Shown here piece by piece: positions 52,401 through 63,946 of a stretch of 64,000 bases of DNA. The stretch spans positions 10,751,151 through 10,815,150 of the forward strand of contig NC_056548.1 in the NCBI RefSeq assembly GCF_910596095.1, given 5' to 3'. A program made the position numbers and the translations under genes. The notes beneath the pieces were generated by a model. The model worked only from the letters and a program-made list of their open reading frames with translations. It did no database searches and was not told the origin of the DNA. This DNA comes from Thunnus maccoyii (Eukaryota; Chordata; Actinopteri; Scombriformes; Scombridae). Positions within the stretch are counted from its first letter, which is position 1. Each line of letters begins with the position of its first letter.

Positions 52401-53561
52401 GATTTTAAGTCCACGTCCCATGACCGAATACCTGGAGACATGAGAGTCATACGGTCACATGAGTCAACTCTTTCTCATTCTTTCTTCACATTATATCAGG
52501 TTAAAGTTCAAATATGAATGGGTTATAGTCATTTTTGCAAAAGAAATTCTATGACATAGCATAAAAGAAGAAGAAAAACGAGAACATACTCCAGTGAAAG
52601 CCTTGTTTATTGAAATTTGTATTTTTTAAGATAAACTGAAGGATTAAATGCTCTTTTATGGGTGAAGAGAATTCATAAACCATTTTTAAAAAACACATTC
52701 GATTGCATAGTAATGCATTGTGACACAGCTAAAAACAGGGAGGTTTCTCTTAGCTCATGAAAAGTTGATGCAAATATTTCTCAGAGGACTGTGACGAAAT
52801 GCAGATTGGCCTAATGATAGTGATGAATATCTCTTTTCTATCGTGTTTCCGTTTTATTCCCTTATCTATATAACGCCTATACAGTTTGTTCTTCCTCTCA
52901 TGCACTCAGTCACACTTCTCCAAAAACTGTACTCACACAGCACAACACAGACTGTAATGCATCATTATAGCACGCCATACACTGTTTACTACAGTGTCTA
53001 TACCCACAGTTACTGCTGTAGATAAGGGTTAATGGTTGATAGCACGTCGCTTACAAGTGGCTCTGTGTTGACTGAATAGCCGCCCTGCAACATTTCCCCA
53101 GAAGCTCGTCCTTAACGATTTACTGAGGAAAAAGACAAACGACCCGCTCCAGACTGCTTTTAATTATAATGTACCCACAGGGATGATGCTGATGGTGGAG
53201 TATCGCCAGATGACGCATACTCCTCGGTCAGTAGGGTGGATAAAATTACATAAACACTGCAGTGGGGTCAGTGTAGCATCTTCGGTGGGTATTTAGGCGA
53301 CGAGAACTTGCAGGCATCATATATACTGTATGTATATATTTTTTATCAGCATATATAGAGCGTCATGCAGTAAAAGAGGCGTGTTGCAATAAACGTACCT
53401 CGCACAATCTCCCCAATGATGTGTCCGGTCTGTGTGATATGAGCCGTCCGTCCTATAATGATGAGCAAGGAGTATTTGTGGAGGCAGAAGTCGCGGTTTA
53501 CGGTCGCAGCGCGGCTCGGCTCCTCCTGGACCTCCCTCCCCAGCACCCGGCTGGACGCCAT
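43489..53561 (-). CDS. map1s: Microtubule-associated protein 1S
   Basis: A 1322-residue MAP1-family protein in nine exons on the minus strand: 53561-53399, 52431-52336, 50480-50398, 49999-49862, 49543-49045, 47664-45191, 44411-44270, 44139-43922 and 43644-43489. Every junction keeps frame. Residues about 1-500 match the conserved heavy-chain N-terminus (ACNL-like region, CCYVFPAGRGDCAFFAVNGF, SFWKLVRHLDRVDAVLLTH-like, KMGVGQLDLYIL, KVVRVLFPGITP). The large sixth exon has a Lys/Glu-rich linker, then STEVDESLSMSFEQ and DVDLCLVSPCEFKH. The C-terminal light-chain segment has FVDLAYIPSG and ends GITVLGSNSTVAMQDETFPA plus CKIEF. It binds microtubules and, in mammals, LC3 and mitochondria-linked partners in autophagy. 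It is longer than human MAP1S (1059), mostly in the linker. MAP1S fits better than MAP1A/B by length and the VDESLSMSFEQ region. Confidence 0.95.
48190..48360. mobile_element. Fold-back element fragment, copy 3
   Basis: 'tttttacacttcagtgtttg', 'ggtagacagattttaagacc', 'gagccaggctagctgtttcc' and 'tcagtctttatgctaactta' correspond to the right half of the copy at 27891-28400. The left half is missing. Confidence 0.6.
48385..48482 (-). mobile_element. Terminal-inverted-repeat element fragment ('gctgcaactaac' family)
   Basis: 'attttctgacatttttaccc', 'cagattaatcaataattaaa' and 'atcggttgcagccct' are the reverse complement of the family's left end. Truncated. Confidence 0.65.
49735..49832 (-). mobile_element. 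Terminal-inverted-repeat element fragment ('gctgcaactaac' family)
   Basis: 'ttttacattttataaaccaa' and 'caggttaatcaatatgggaa' with 'gctctaa' at the end match the family's left end in reverse. Strongly diverged. It lies in map1s intron 4. Confidence 0.5.
50009..50034. repeat. (GA)n microsatellite in a splice acceptor tract
   Basis: About 13 GA units. On the map1s strand this is (CT)n and forms the polypyrimidine tract just before the acceptor of exon 4 (GCCTGGTCAG|GTG). Confidence 0.9.
51005..51680 (+). mobile_element. Old interspersed repeat ('caactttggtcc' family), third copy
   Basis: The longest copy: 'cactttggtccagactgaaa', 'tggatggatttccattaaat', 'gaggttgacatttgtggttt', 'acatgctaaactaagatgaa', 'agcatttagctcaaagtgcc'. 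It lies in map1s intron 2 in antisense to the gene. Internal tandem-like units repeat the 'gaatcctaatgactttgatc' phrase. Confidence 0.7.
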
Positions 53562-54394
53562 GTTGTAGACTTGAGTGTGATGTCATTGAAAAAAGCCCGA
53601 CAGCGCCTTTTATTGTGGAGAGATGACAGCTGGTGTGCAGGAATGCAGGCGTACATTAGTGAATGTGTAGGAAGAGGCTGAATTATTGATGACACGTGGT
53701 AAAATGAATCAGTATATTTCTTTCTGTCTTTCTTTTGTCTCTGTGTTATAGGGTACACATTTAATCTAAAGCAAATAACCAACAAGTGATGTTTATGTTT
53801 ACAAGTCAGGTGGTTCATTTTTGTGGCAGACCTAATATTATTTATTGTATTCATTTTTTAATTATAGAGCAAATTTGCCAAGTCTATCTCTCATATTGTA
53901 GAGAGTCACGAACATACACACACACACACACATTTGAATTTAATTTGGTTTATTTATCGACTTCCTCATACAAATGTATTTAGAAACCAGTGCTAGGATA
54001 ACTAACCATCTTCTCCCGTAAACAAAAAAACAAACAAAATAATAAATAAAAAACCTGGATTTATCACAAAAAACTACATTCAAAGTCTGTTACAAGATAT
54101 CACAATCAAACAGAAATAACTTCCCCCTGTGTCACAATCATCAGAGAAAAAACAGAGACAGATGCATGCAGACCTTTACACCTATTCAAAACCAATATTC
54201 CAACATTTCCTAATCCAGGTTTATGAAAGAAAGACGTCCTTTATTAATCGCATACCACATCGCACTTTTATTTACTTTTTTATCACACAGTGAACATTAG
54301 CGACCCTCCCCGTCTTATCTCACATTACGGAGGGATTATAGCCTCTTTCTGTCACTTCCTCTTGTGTTTCTTGCACATTCGTTATCCTTTTCCT

Positions 54395-55336
54395 TCACAA
54401 ACATTTTAGAACATAAAAGTTACAGGAAGTCCCCCGGGGGCAGCTGCACAGCGTGCCGATACGAGCGCCTTTACGCACGGCGCATGGCTCCCCTGCGTCA
54501 CACTGTAATGATAAAAAACAAAATAAAGTCATGAAAATGTGGACGTGTACTGTAATTGTAGACTTATTATTGGATCAAACTTGAAAGACGAATATTTACA
54601 AAATCATATGTATATTACTTGGTTCCAGTCCGTTGAACGTAGGAATTTACGCACAGTAAATATGAAGTATTTTACCTTTTGTATGTCTTTTGGGTGTGGT
54701 TTTCATGTAAGCTATTACAGGTTTCTACCACACCCTCACAAGTACTTTTTATATTTAATTCATGTGTTTGTCTTTATGTGTGTGAAACAAATAAAACTAT
54801 AAAACTAACAAAGTTTATTTGGATTTTTAAGTTCAAAAGCTTATCAGAAAGTGTTTTAGAGACTTGTCTGATCTTGCTATGTTTCTCGATATTATAAACC
54901 AAATTATATTAGGTTTATTAAAAATGCAATCAAATATTTTACAACAGATTGATGATTTCTAATTTAGTGTACTCACCGACGGCAGCCAGCCCAGTTTCTT
55001 CTCTAAGGGCATCTCTTTGCTCCTCAGCTTTTCCAGAACTTCTTGCAAAGCGTCAATCTGCATAGAAAAAATTCATTACAGATTAAAATTGTGAGAGAGA
55101 AAAAAATGAAACCTGATTTATCGACTCTCGTCCAAAGCACCAACGGCCTTCATCCATCCAGTTGACCCATATCACACCATTACCCCTTATAAATTTCTCA
55201 CCAGGTCTTTCTCCTGTTGGGTCTTAAGCGGGAAATCCAACGCGCGCGTCTCCAACGAGGAGTCCTCTGCACGGGCGAGCCACAGGTAGGCGCAGCAGCA
55301 GGTGGCCGCGAGGAGGAGAGCCCGTGCGCTGACCAT
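54395..55336 (-). CDS. cartpt: Cocaine- and amphetamine-regulated transcript (CART) prepropeptide
   Basis: A 107-residue secreted neuropeptide precursor in three exons on the minus strand: 55336-55202, 55057-54977 and 54502-54395, all phase 0. A signal peptide (residues 1 to about 23, [20 protein letters not shown] ending ARA) precedes the propeptide. [20 protein letters not shown] carries the basic processing site. The third exon encodes the whole disulfide-knotted CART domain: [27 protein letters not shown] and KCL give the six conserved cysteines. CART peptides act in feeding, reward and stress circuits. Fish have several cart genes and which one this is cannot be settled here. A minus-strand AATAAA at 54245-54240 would give a short 3' UTR. 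The gene lies 833 bp from the map1s start on the same strand. Confidence 0.96.
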
Positions 55337-55454
55337 GGTGCTGAAGCTCAACAGAAGGAGACTTCTATTTGGTGGGTGGAGAAGAGTGCGAAATTGGCGA
55401 AGGCTCCTTGGGTGTTTGGAGGGTCTCTGAAGTCTCCTGTATAGAGATCCCCCT

Positions 55455-55488
55455 CTTTATAGGCGGTTTTCAGCTGCTGTTGACATCA
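55455..55488 (-). promoter_or_regulatory. cart core promoter: TATA box and CRE-like site
   Basis: On the minus strand TATAAAG occupies 55461-55455, about 120 bp before the start codon. TGACATCA at 55481-55488 (plus strand) differs from the palindromic cAMP response element TGACGTCA at one position and sits about 20 bp upstream of the TATA box. Mammalian CART promoters are known to carry a functional proximal CRE. Confidence 0.5.
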
Positions 55489-55489
55489 G

Positions 55490-57900
55490 CCAACCTCTGA
55501 AATATTCATGGAAACTTTGACACGGGTGACACTGCTCAGCACCTTTGTATCTTTGGCTGATAACAGGAAGGGACCTGACCAGATGAGAGGAAGGATGGTT
55601 AAAGGTGAATTTACATTTTACAAAACATATTCGATTAAGTAGTGTCTACCATGCATGCTGAATGATGGGGTCAATCGGGTATCTTTATTTCAAGCTTCAA
55701 ATCCTCAATTGTGCCATAAATCTAATTGGGGAAAATTTGAATTTGGGTGAAAAAGTGACACAATCTGTGGTCTATTGTATGCAAATCAAGCTTTTCAGGT
55801 AAACATATGTCTGATTCATTGATGAGTCATTTTGATGTGTCAGAATCAGACAGAGAACTCGCCACATACAGTACATAAAAGCAACATGACCAAACTGATT
55901 TGTGAATCTGAATCTGTCAAATCCAAACGAGAAAGGACATTGTGCTATAAAGCTTTATCTAAAACATAATGTCATCTTACATCCTGTGGAGGGTAACCTT
56001 TGTGAACACCAACCCTCTCACGTCACCTCTGATCAATAAAACTGAAATCAGACCTCAGGTTAACCCACATTTACACCAATCTGTAATCAGGATCCAATTT
56101 CCTTGTGTAGGAATAACCTTAACCAACCCCTAAAGCAATATCTGTGGCTGGCAGGCTCGTGTTTGCACATCAACCATGTCAGGGACCCCATGTCATTGAC
56201 AAATTGCTTTACCCCTGAGAGGCCATTACTCCACCATTTTGATCATATCCTGCGCTGTCTCCTGAGAAAGTCAAATAAAATCAGCAAAATGAGGGCAGTG
56301 GTAAATACATAAAGCCTGTGACTCACTCAGGTTGAATTAAATAAATGGAAAAAAAATCATTCTCATCTCTTTTTGTGTGTGTGAGTGCCTGTGTATAAAA
56401 ATGAACAAAACATATTCATAAAATAAAACATGTATAAGGAGGTGAATATGCTGATTTGTATAGTTTTTAGTATATGATATTACAGATGCATTAAAATCTC
56501 ATTTAAGAACTTTACCATACCCCAGTGACTGATAACTCATTTGCTTATTCAGTGACATGGAGGCTTGATGAATAAAATGATAACTCGCCAGTCTCCGTTG
56601 TCTTACATAACGTATTTGTTTATTCTGGTACCAGGAAGCAAAACACACACAAGGTATTTAAGTTCTACACCAGATCAAGAGTTTTATGCAAAAGCAGAGA
56701 AAATAACAAGGTCACAAAGGGGCATCTATGTTCTTCAATATCTCTAGTTAGAGCCAGTTTCCTATACACACTCACAAAGAAGGTGCGGGTGACAAGGTCT
56801 TCTTATCTTTAGAGCTGGACTTTCTGTCCCTCGTTAGTATGTCAAAGTTGTGATGACCTTAAATTACACAAAACATCTTGACATAACCGTGATTCATGTC
56901 TTACTTACACTGTCTGAGTTTCCACCACAAGGTGTAAGGAGGGCAAAATAAAAACAAAACAACAAGAGGACATATTGGTTGAGGGAAGAGGGAATAATCC
57001 ACTAACCATGTGTATAAAATAATGCACAAGAAAACAATCATTTTCCATCAAATGTAAAGTGAAGCCATAAAAAAGGAACAATTGTGATACAGGTTCAAGG
57101 AAGTGTTGAAATAAGTAACATAAGTGTAGTCTGTAAAAGTGATATGTTTTTAACTTAATCTATGCTCCACTGCGAATACATTTCTCTATAATATCTACCA
57201 TGGGAATGGTGTTACTTCCGTGACAGAAGCTTTACTTTCACCCTTGTTTAACTAATGAGGAATTTTAGTTTGCAATTTATCAGCATGGAGTGCCTGAAAT
57301 ATTATCCAACATCACCTCTTACTGTTGATTATGTTCTCTTGGCCACAAATGTGTCAGATGAGACTTTTCTTAACTCTGAGGTCCAATCGGATTCTTTTAT
57401 GTTTATAAATTCTTAGAGAATAAACCAAAGAGTCCTTTTTTATTGTCCTATTGATTTACACAACTGCTCAAAGAAAATGTCATACAATAAATATGAAGCT
57501 ATCATGTGTCTACCATGCCCCAGATTTGTTTTTATATGAGAAAAGAAAATCAGATGAGAAACTCCAACTTTATTGAATTAAACCTGTTGAAGGAGAGATT
57601 ACCACAGAAAAATCCTTATTTGTAATAATGCACGATGATTAATAATGTTTTGACAATTTTCAACTATATTCTTCCATACTACATTTTTAATTATAGTTTT
57701 GACGCTTCAATGCCATTAAATAAAAGAGTATAATATTTTTTGTTTTGTTTTGTTTTCGTAGGTACTCAGTGGTTCCGCAGGGGGGCAGCAACTCACTTTG
57801 AGGCACGGAAACTGACAAATGTGACAACCGGAAGTTTACAATGCAGATTAGTAGCTAGCAGTGCCTCCAACAGAATTACACTTTTCAGCGGTTTGTTTTC
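55490..57900. other. Intergenic region between cart and yju2
   Basis: The two genes are divergent, so this holds both upstream regions. AT-rich. No repeat with a second copy in the window and no credible exon was seen. The yju2 promoter should lie close to 57800-57920; no TATA box is obvious, as expected of a housekeeping gene. Confidence 0.4.
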
Positions 57901-57927
57901 CACGTTTAGTTTACAACAAAAGCAACA

Positions 57928-60900
57928 ATGTCTGAAAGAAAAGTATTGAATGTAAGTATATGACCTCCAACGGTGTACTTCTTGTAGGGTAGTTTAAAAT
58001 AGTCAACGGTGGCGTATGAGCTAAAGAAATAAAGCATGCTAACGTTAGCCGTTAGCTATAAGTTAAAGTAGTGAGGTCGTGTTCATTACTATATAATGTC
58101 TTAACTGCTCATATTGACTTCTAAAACACATCATGTGTCAACAAATCATACTTTATTGGTCACATTGCCTTAGATAGTTTTGTTCCAAGTTCAGACTTGT
58201 TAGTAACGTTTGAGTCAATTCACATATGCGCTTTCTCCTCTGCAGAAATACTACCCTCCGGATTTTGATCCATCCAAAATCCCCAAACTTAAACTCCCCA
58301 AAGATCGACAGTATGTGGTCAGATTGATGGCTCCGTTCAACATGAGGTACGTTTATCTAATACATGTGTGTCAGTGAGTGTTTCAGGATTCACCTTTCAT
58401 CATGCTGGATCGAGTTTTTAACACGCTGTTTAATGAGCTCTTTGCAATACGTAAACATAAACAACATAAGTGTTACAACACAGTACTGTGCAAAAGTAGA
58501 AGTTAGAGCTGCAACTAACAATTATTTTCATTATCAATCAATCTGTTGATTATTTTCGAGGTTAATTGATTTGTTGTTTGGTCCTTAAAATGTCAGAAAA
58601 TGGTGAAAAATGTCAATGACTGTTTCCCAAAGCCCGAAATGACGCCCTCAAATGTCATTTCATGTTTGTCAATATTTTTATTATGTACCATCATGGTAAA
58701 CTACTCTGTCTTTCATATTGCTGTTTTTCAAATGTCAGAGCTGCAAGTGTTATTTAAAATGTTATTTATTGAAAACCTGATCATTCTGATGTTCTTCTCT
58801 GAGTCATGGTTCGATCCCACCTGCAGGCATCTTTAATCTTGGTAGAATCATAATACAATTCAGATTCCAGCAATTTTTCTGTAATGCGGCGCAATTTCTG
58901 CATATGATTCTTTATCATGTGGTTGGTTGTGCTTCCATACACCACTGAGATGGAGGATATTCTTTATTTAAATACATTGTAAAACTGAATGAGTAAATGC
59001 TGTCTCTGTGTTTGACAAGTTGTCAGAGAAAGTAAAGCTCCTCTTGAGCTCTCTTGGTGGATCCCAGTAATGCTACAATGCAATAACTACTGTATGTCTT
59101 TGTGACCTCTTGGTGATTACTGGAATCAATCCTGTGGCTGTGGTGTCATTAGTGTTGCCTCTCTGCTTGTTTGCAGGTGTAAAACATGTGGTGAGTACAT
59201 CTATAAGGGGAAGAAGTTCAATGCAAGAAAGGAGACTGTTCAGAATGAACTGTACATGGGACTGCCCATCTTCCGTTTCTACATCAAATGTACTCGGTGT
59301 CTCGCTGAGATTACGTTTAAGGTGAGTGTTTAATGCTCTGCTTCTCTTACTGTGCAACACCTCTTTCCAACTGCTGCGTCATTACATCATTAGAAGCTGT
59401 TAAGAGTGCTGTTAATAACTGTTGTAAATAATGTATTATCTCTCAGACTTCGGATCAGATGCTCGGATCTGTATTAAAAATTCAATCCAATTTTAATTTA
59501 TTGTAAATTTGTTTTTGTTTTTTTAACCTGACTGAGTGAACCGTACAAAAACTCCAATGTTCATGTATCCTGTCCTTGTGCAAATGGCAATAAAGTCTCT
59601 TGAATCTTGAATCTTATAGTGTCATTTATTAAAATAGGACAAAGTTAAATATAGAACTGTGTCAGTTTAATGTCTGAATGATCTTCATGTTGTGACTACA
59701 GACCGACCCAGAGAACACAGACTACTCCATGGAGCACGGTGCGACACGAAACTTCCAAGCAGAGAAACTTATTGAGGAAGAAGAGAAAAGAATCCAGCAG
59801 GAGAGGGAAGAGGAGGAACTGAACAACCCCATGAAGGTCAGTGTGTAAACATCAGCTACTGTTATTGAGCTGTATCCAGGCTTTGGGAACGAGGAGTTGA
59901 TCGTTTCCCACTCATCGACCAGGTGTTGGAGAACCGCACACGGGATTCCAAGATGGAGATGGAGGTTTTGGAAAACCTCCAGGAGCTGAAGGAGCTGAAC
60001 CAGAGACAGGCTCAGGTGGATTTCGAGGGAATGATCGACAAGTACAGAGAGCTGGAGAAGAGGGAGAAGGAAAGGGAGAAAGAAGAGGATGAGAGAGAAA
60101 CAAAGTGAGTGTGATCTGTGCCTACGTGTCTAAATAAGTTTTATCTGTCATGTGTATTCTTCTCGTAATCAATGTTAACTCGTCTTATAGTCACTAAAAA
60201 CTCAAAACTGAATGTGTCACTTGTTTCACAGAGAGATGTTGGATCGTGTCCTTGTGAAAAGACTCAGAGACAGTGATTCTGAGAGTGAGGAGGAGAGCAG
60301 CAGTACACAGTCACAGGGGTCCAGTACAGACAAACCAACAGACATTCTCACCACTGACAAACCCACAGAGGCACAGGTACATATGATATTCAATGAAGTA
60401 TGTGTCCCTGATCAAATGCTGTGCAAATAATTTGGTGCGAATGGCATTTGCAAATCTTTGTCAAGGTTTGTTTGAGTGCCAGATTGTCGGATTCCTATAT
60501 GGAACAATACTGGTTGTTTTTAGAAATTTCAGATAACCATAGAAACTACCCTCAGGTCCCACAAAAGTATGGAAAAGTGAAAATTAAATTTCAAGGACTT
60601 TAAAATGTTAGTGTGTTCAATATAGGGAAATATCTTATTTTTACTGCATAAAGAGACAAAAATCTTGCAGGATGAGTAATATAAAATGCAGATAATTTGT
60701 CTTGTTGTGTATACTTCCCATTTGCCATTGTCATTTTTCTTACATAGTTTAGGACTTTCATAAGAAACAGTATGTGAAGTGTTAGTAGACCCTACACCCA
60801 TGTTAGAAGCTTTATGAGCATTTTAGCCAAATTGGAGCCAGATTTTGAGATGTTTCACTGGGTAAGTGAAAATTTTGACCTGCTAATGGCACTAGATGAA

Positions 60901-61516
60901 AAGTCAGGGATCACGAGTCATAACAAGTCAGCAGGGAACCATGAATGTCTGTACAAAATTTCATGGCAGTCCATCCGATAGTAGTCTTTCAGTCTGGATG
61001 CTGAAACACGACAACTTGAAGATGGTGTGAGGAGGGTAAAGAAGATTGTCTCTTGCTGTGTTTCACAGGGAACCTCAGCTGGAGGAGTGAAGAGGGCCAA
61101 GGTGGAGAGCTGGGAGAGGAGTGTGGGGACGCTGAGTGGTGGTGGGGCACTAGGATCCCTGGTTGTACGAAAGAAACCAGCAGCAGCTGTAAATAAACCC
61201 AGTCCAGTGGCTGCGCCTGCTGCTCTCTCCTCACGATCAGGTAACACATCAGTGTCTCTCACAGTTTTACATGATGGCTTGTTTAGGATCTCTAGTTTTT
61301 GGGACACACAACTGACTTTAGCTGCTTGTTCATATTATTAATGAAAAGTCAGCATATGATTTAGAAGACAGTCATCCTGTTTCTTGTTTTACAGATTCAA
61401 AGGCATCGACTGCTGGCTCCACTAATGCTTCAAAGCCTGTAACCACACAGAACGGCTCATCATCTCTCAGCCTGCTGGGGATGTATTCAGACAGCGACAG
61501 CAATGACAGCGAATGA
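57928..61516 (+). CDS. yju2: Splicing factor YJU2 (CCDC94)
   Basis: A 341-residue protein in eight exons: 57928-57951, 58246-58346, 59177-59321, 59702-59836, 59923-60104, 60232-60376, 61069-61240 and 61395-61516, all in frame. The N-terminus [20 protein letters not shown] is almost identical to human YJU2. A zinc site is formed by CKTC (43, 46) and CTRC (80, 83). [18 protein letters not shown] and [13 protein letters not shown] follow, then a coiled-coil region rich in Glu/Lys/Arg. The tail is Ser-rich and ends [20 protein letters not shown]2 joins the spliceosome around the first catalytic step, where its N-terminus contacts the branch-site region and stabilises the branching complex. Nuclear and essential in yeast (Yju2/Cwc16). 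The tail diverges from human as expected for this family. Confidence 0.97.
58507..58650 (+). mobile_element. Terminal-inverted-repeat element fragment in a yju2 intron
   Basis: 'gagctgcaactaacaattat', 'cattatcaatcaatctgttg', 'ttgtttggtccttaaaatgt' and 'cccaaagcccgaaatgacg' match the left part of the 'gctgcaactaac' family. The right end is missing. Confidence 0.7.
60377..61068 (+). other. yju2 intron 6
   Basis: Non-coding. Its end (about 60900-61000: 'accatgaatgtctgtacaaa', 'tggcagtccatccgatagta') reads like the reverse or a relative of the 'caactttggtcc' family, but the match is weak. Nothing else stands out. Confidence 0.45.
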
Positions 61517-61736
61517 GAGAACGATGCTTGGGATGGATTTTGACTTGAGTGATTGACACACCATTGTATGAATGATGCAGAAAGGAATATATTATATATG
61601 GACCTTATTGCAATCCTGTACAGAAGCAAATGATTACAAATCAACATGTTGGTGGGCAGCCATTAGCAGGGATAGTTTTGTCTGCTGTCCATATCCAGTG
61701 AAACAACAGTGTCCCTCGATGTATATTTTAGTGTTT

Positions 61737-61742
61737 ATTAAA
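61737..61742 (+). terminator. Candidate polyadenylation signal of yju2
   Basis: ATTAAA, the commonest variant signal, 220 bp after the stop, followed by a T-rich stretch ('tttgctttaactctttgtcc'). Confidence 0.5.
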
Positions 61743-61759
61743 ATCTGTTTTGCTTTAAC

Positions 61760-62890
61760 TCTTTGTCCTTGAAATGCTTTGACATCATACACATACAAAC
61801 AATTGTAAAAGTGGGATCCGAATACTTAGTTCTCATAGTTTTGTGCTGAAGATTAGAAAAGCAAGAATATGACTATAACTACAAACTATTTGGAGTATTA
61901 TAAATGTATGAAAGAGCTTATTGAAAACAGTGGAAATTTGATATTTTACTGAGTTCATAATGTCGATTTTATGTAATTCAACATTTGATCTATTTAAAAA
62001 ATGGGAGCGAGGCGAATTCCACGTGAAAATGTTTGATTTGCGTTATATTAAAGGTGGGATATATAGATGAATTCTGATAATACTGATATCAAAATAATGG
62101 GTTTTTATATTTTTTTTTGTTATACTATGACAGCTTTAAAGGTGATCTTGACTACTTTCAAGAGACCTACTGTACAAGGTCAAGAACAAACTGTTCTGTC
62201 CTTAATGACGAAACAGTCTCAAGATCCACTTGTTCTGAGGCTTTCAAGTATATTATACAGTCTTCATCAGCAGATGGAGTCTGCCCAGTTATGGAGCTGT
62301 AGAGGTTCAAACTTTATATTATTAATTTGAACATTATCTTAATTAGCATGATCATTTGTGTACGTTACTCACCTTATCTTTTCCTGATACGAGAAGCTGC
62401 CTCACAGCCAAGTAGGGCTGCAAATAACAATTATTTTTTATTAATCTATCGATTATTCTCTCAATTAATCGATTAGTTGTTTGGTCTATAAAATGTCAGA
62501 GTAGTCAATCTGAACAAATTAACAATAATGAAAGCAGTAAAACCACTTATAATCTCTTTCATCCCTGTCTCAGATTTAATTCAGGCATACAATACCACTT
62601 TTTGCCCAGCAGATGTCGCCATTTTGAAAGTATCAAATACATCGAAACAGTGACCCATATTTAATGAAATTGTTTCATATTGACTCAGTGCTTCAGAAAA
62701 CTTAATTTCCCCCATCACTACCTTACTCTTGTTATATCTTTATTCTTCTGTGGTGCGTTTGTGGGAGCTAACACCAAGACAAACTCACTGCATGTCTGCA
62801 TACTTGGCTAAGAAGCAGATTCTGATCTTATCTATCCATCTATATTAAGGTCGACCCACTAAAAATATGTCTCTACTCCCCTTTAAGCCA
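61760..62890. other. Intergenic region after yju2
   Basis: AT-rich, with one interspersed repeat fragment at 62414-62525. No credible exon. Confidence 0.4.
62414..62525 (+). mobile_element. Terminal-inverted-repeat element fragment ('gctgcaactaac' family)
   Basis: 'agggctgcaaataacaatta', 'tctcaattaatcgattagtt' and 'tttggtctataaaatgtcag' match the left end of the family. The remainder is lost. Confidence 0.65.
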
Positions 62891-63038
62891 GCGAGTGTTG
62901 TGTCGGGGACCGTCTGCTCTACAGTCTGGTCCAGCTAACATTAGCTGTCGGACCTGCTTGTCTCAGGAGCAGCTGGACGGATTTCACGGGCAACAATGTT
63001 TTCTTTTTAGATCAGACAACGTTATAACGAAACGCTGG

Positions 63039-63095
63039 ATGGTAACCAGAAAGATATTTAAGTCTAACGGGGAACCGCCAATGCAAAGAAAGAGG
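63039..63095 (+). CDS. Possible first coding exon of an unidentified gene (partial)
   Basis: An ATG at 63039 opens MVTRKIFKSNGEPPMQRKR, which ends in frame at a good donor, AAGAGG|GTGAGC (exon end 63095, phase 0). The segment 62890-63095 is GC-richer than its surroundings, as is usual at a first exon. The reading frame stays open upstream but has no ATG there. A separate 4-codon upstream frame (ATG at about 62990) precedes it. I do not recognise the basic peptide, and the next exon was not found before the window ends. It could equally be a 5' UTR exon. Confidence 0.35.
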
Positions 63096-63849
63096 GTGAG
63101 CCTTTACAAGTTAACTATCGGTTGAGACGCTTCGACGTTAGCTGCGGGTATCTAGCTAACTGGGCTAACTTAGCTTTGGCGTATTGACAGAGCGGTGACT
63201 GAAAGAGTCTTAACTTTGTTAAATAAGTAATATTATCAACAGCAAGATTGGTCTATTAGCTTGGTGCTGATATTTTGGAAGTAAACGTTATCTTTAAATC
63301 AACTGTTATCGATAAGTGATTGATTGAAATCCTAAAATAATGCTAACAAGCAGTTGTGATTGGTTTCTGTGATTGGATTTAGCAAGCTAGCTGGTTAGCA
63401 TAAACAAAACCCAATTTTACCCCAGCTTTACCTGATAAAAAGTCATCAGACTTTACAAGCTGGTGTTTTCGTTGGACCTGTTGATTATTTTTTCTAATGT
63501 CAATACTTTTTTCTGCAGGCCACAGTTCAATCTTTGGTAGGAGGGTTAACAACTCCAACAAGTTAATATTAGCTAAAGTAAACATACTAACGTTAATACT
63601 CATACTAATAACTGTACTACTACCAATCATGCTAACTTATAGCCCGCTTTTTGTTTACATCTGGAACAATTAGTCGATCATAATCGTGTACGTAATTTTA
63701 TTAAGTAAAACTACCAAACATTTCCATGTTCCAGCTTCACTATTGTGAGGGTTTGCTGCTTTCCTTTGTCTTATGTGATGGTGGACTGGAGATCTTTTTG
63801 TGTTGGAAAAGCAAGCAAAACCCGGGCTTAGTAAATTACTATATAACTG

Positions 63850-63946
63850 TATTCTAAAAGTCTATAGAGTAATTGATTGATCCAGAATATAATCAGATAT
63901 AGTCAGATTACTCGATGATGAAAACAATCCTTTGTTGCAGCCCTAC
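63850..63946 (-). mobile_element. Terminal-inverted-repeat element fragment ('gctgcaactaac' family)
   Basis: 'cagattactcgatgatgaaa' and 'caatcctttgttgcagccct' are the family's left end in reverse. Truncated; it would lie in the first intron of the unidentified gene. Confidence 0.55.

Noticed and set aside
62895-63125. A 76-codon frame taken as a whole protein
   Set aside because: It starts at GTG, not ATG. The only in-frame ATG likely to be used is at 63039, and a splice donor interrupts it at 63095.
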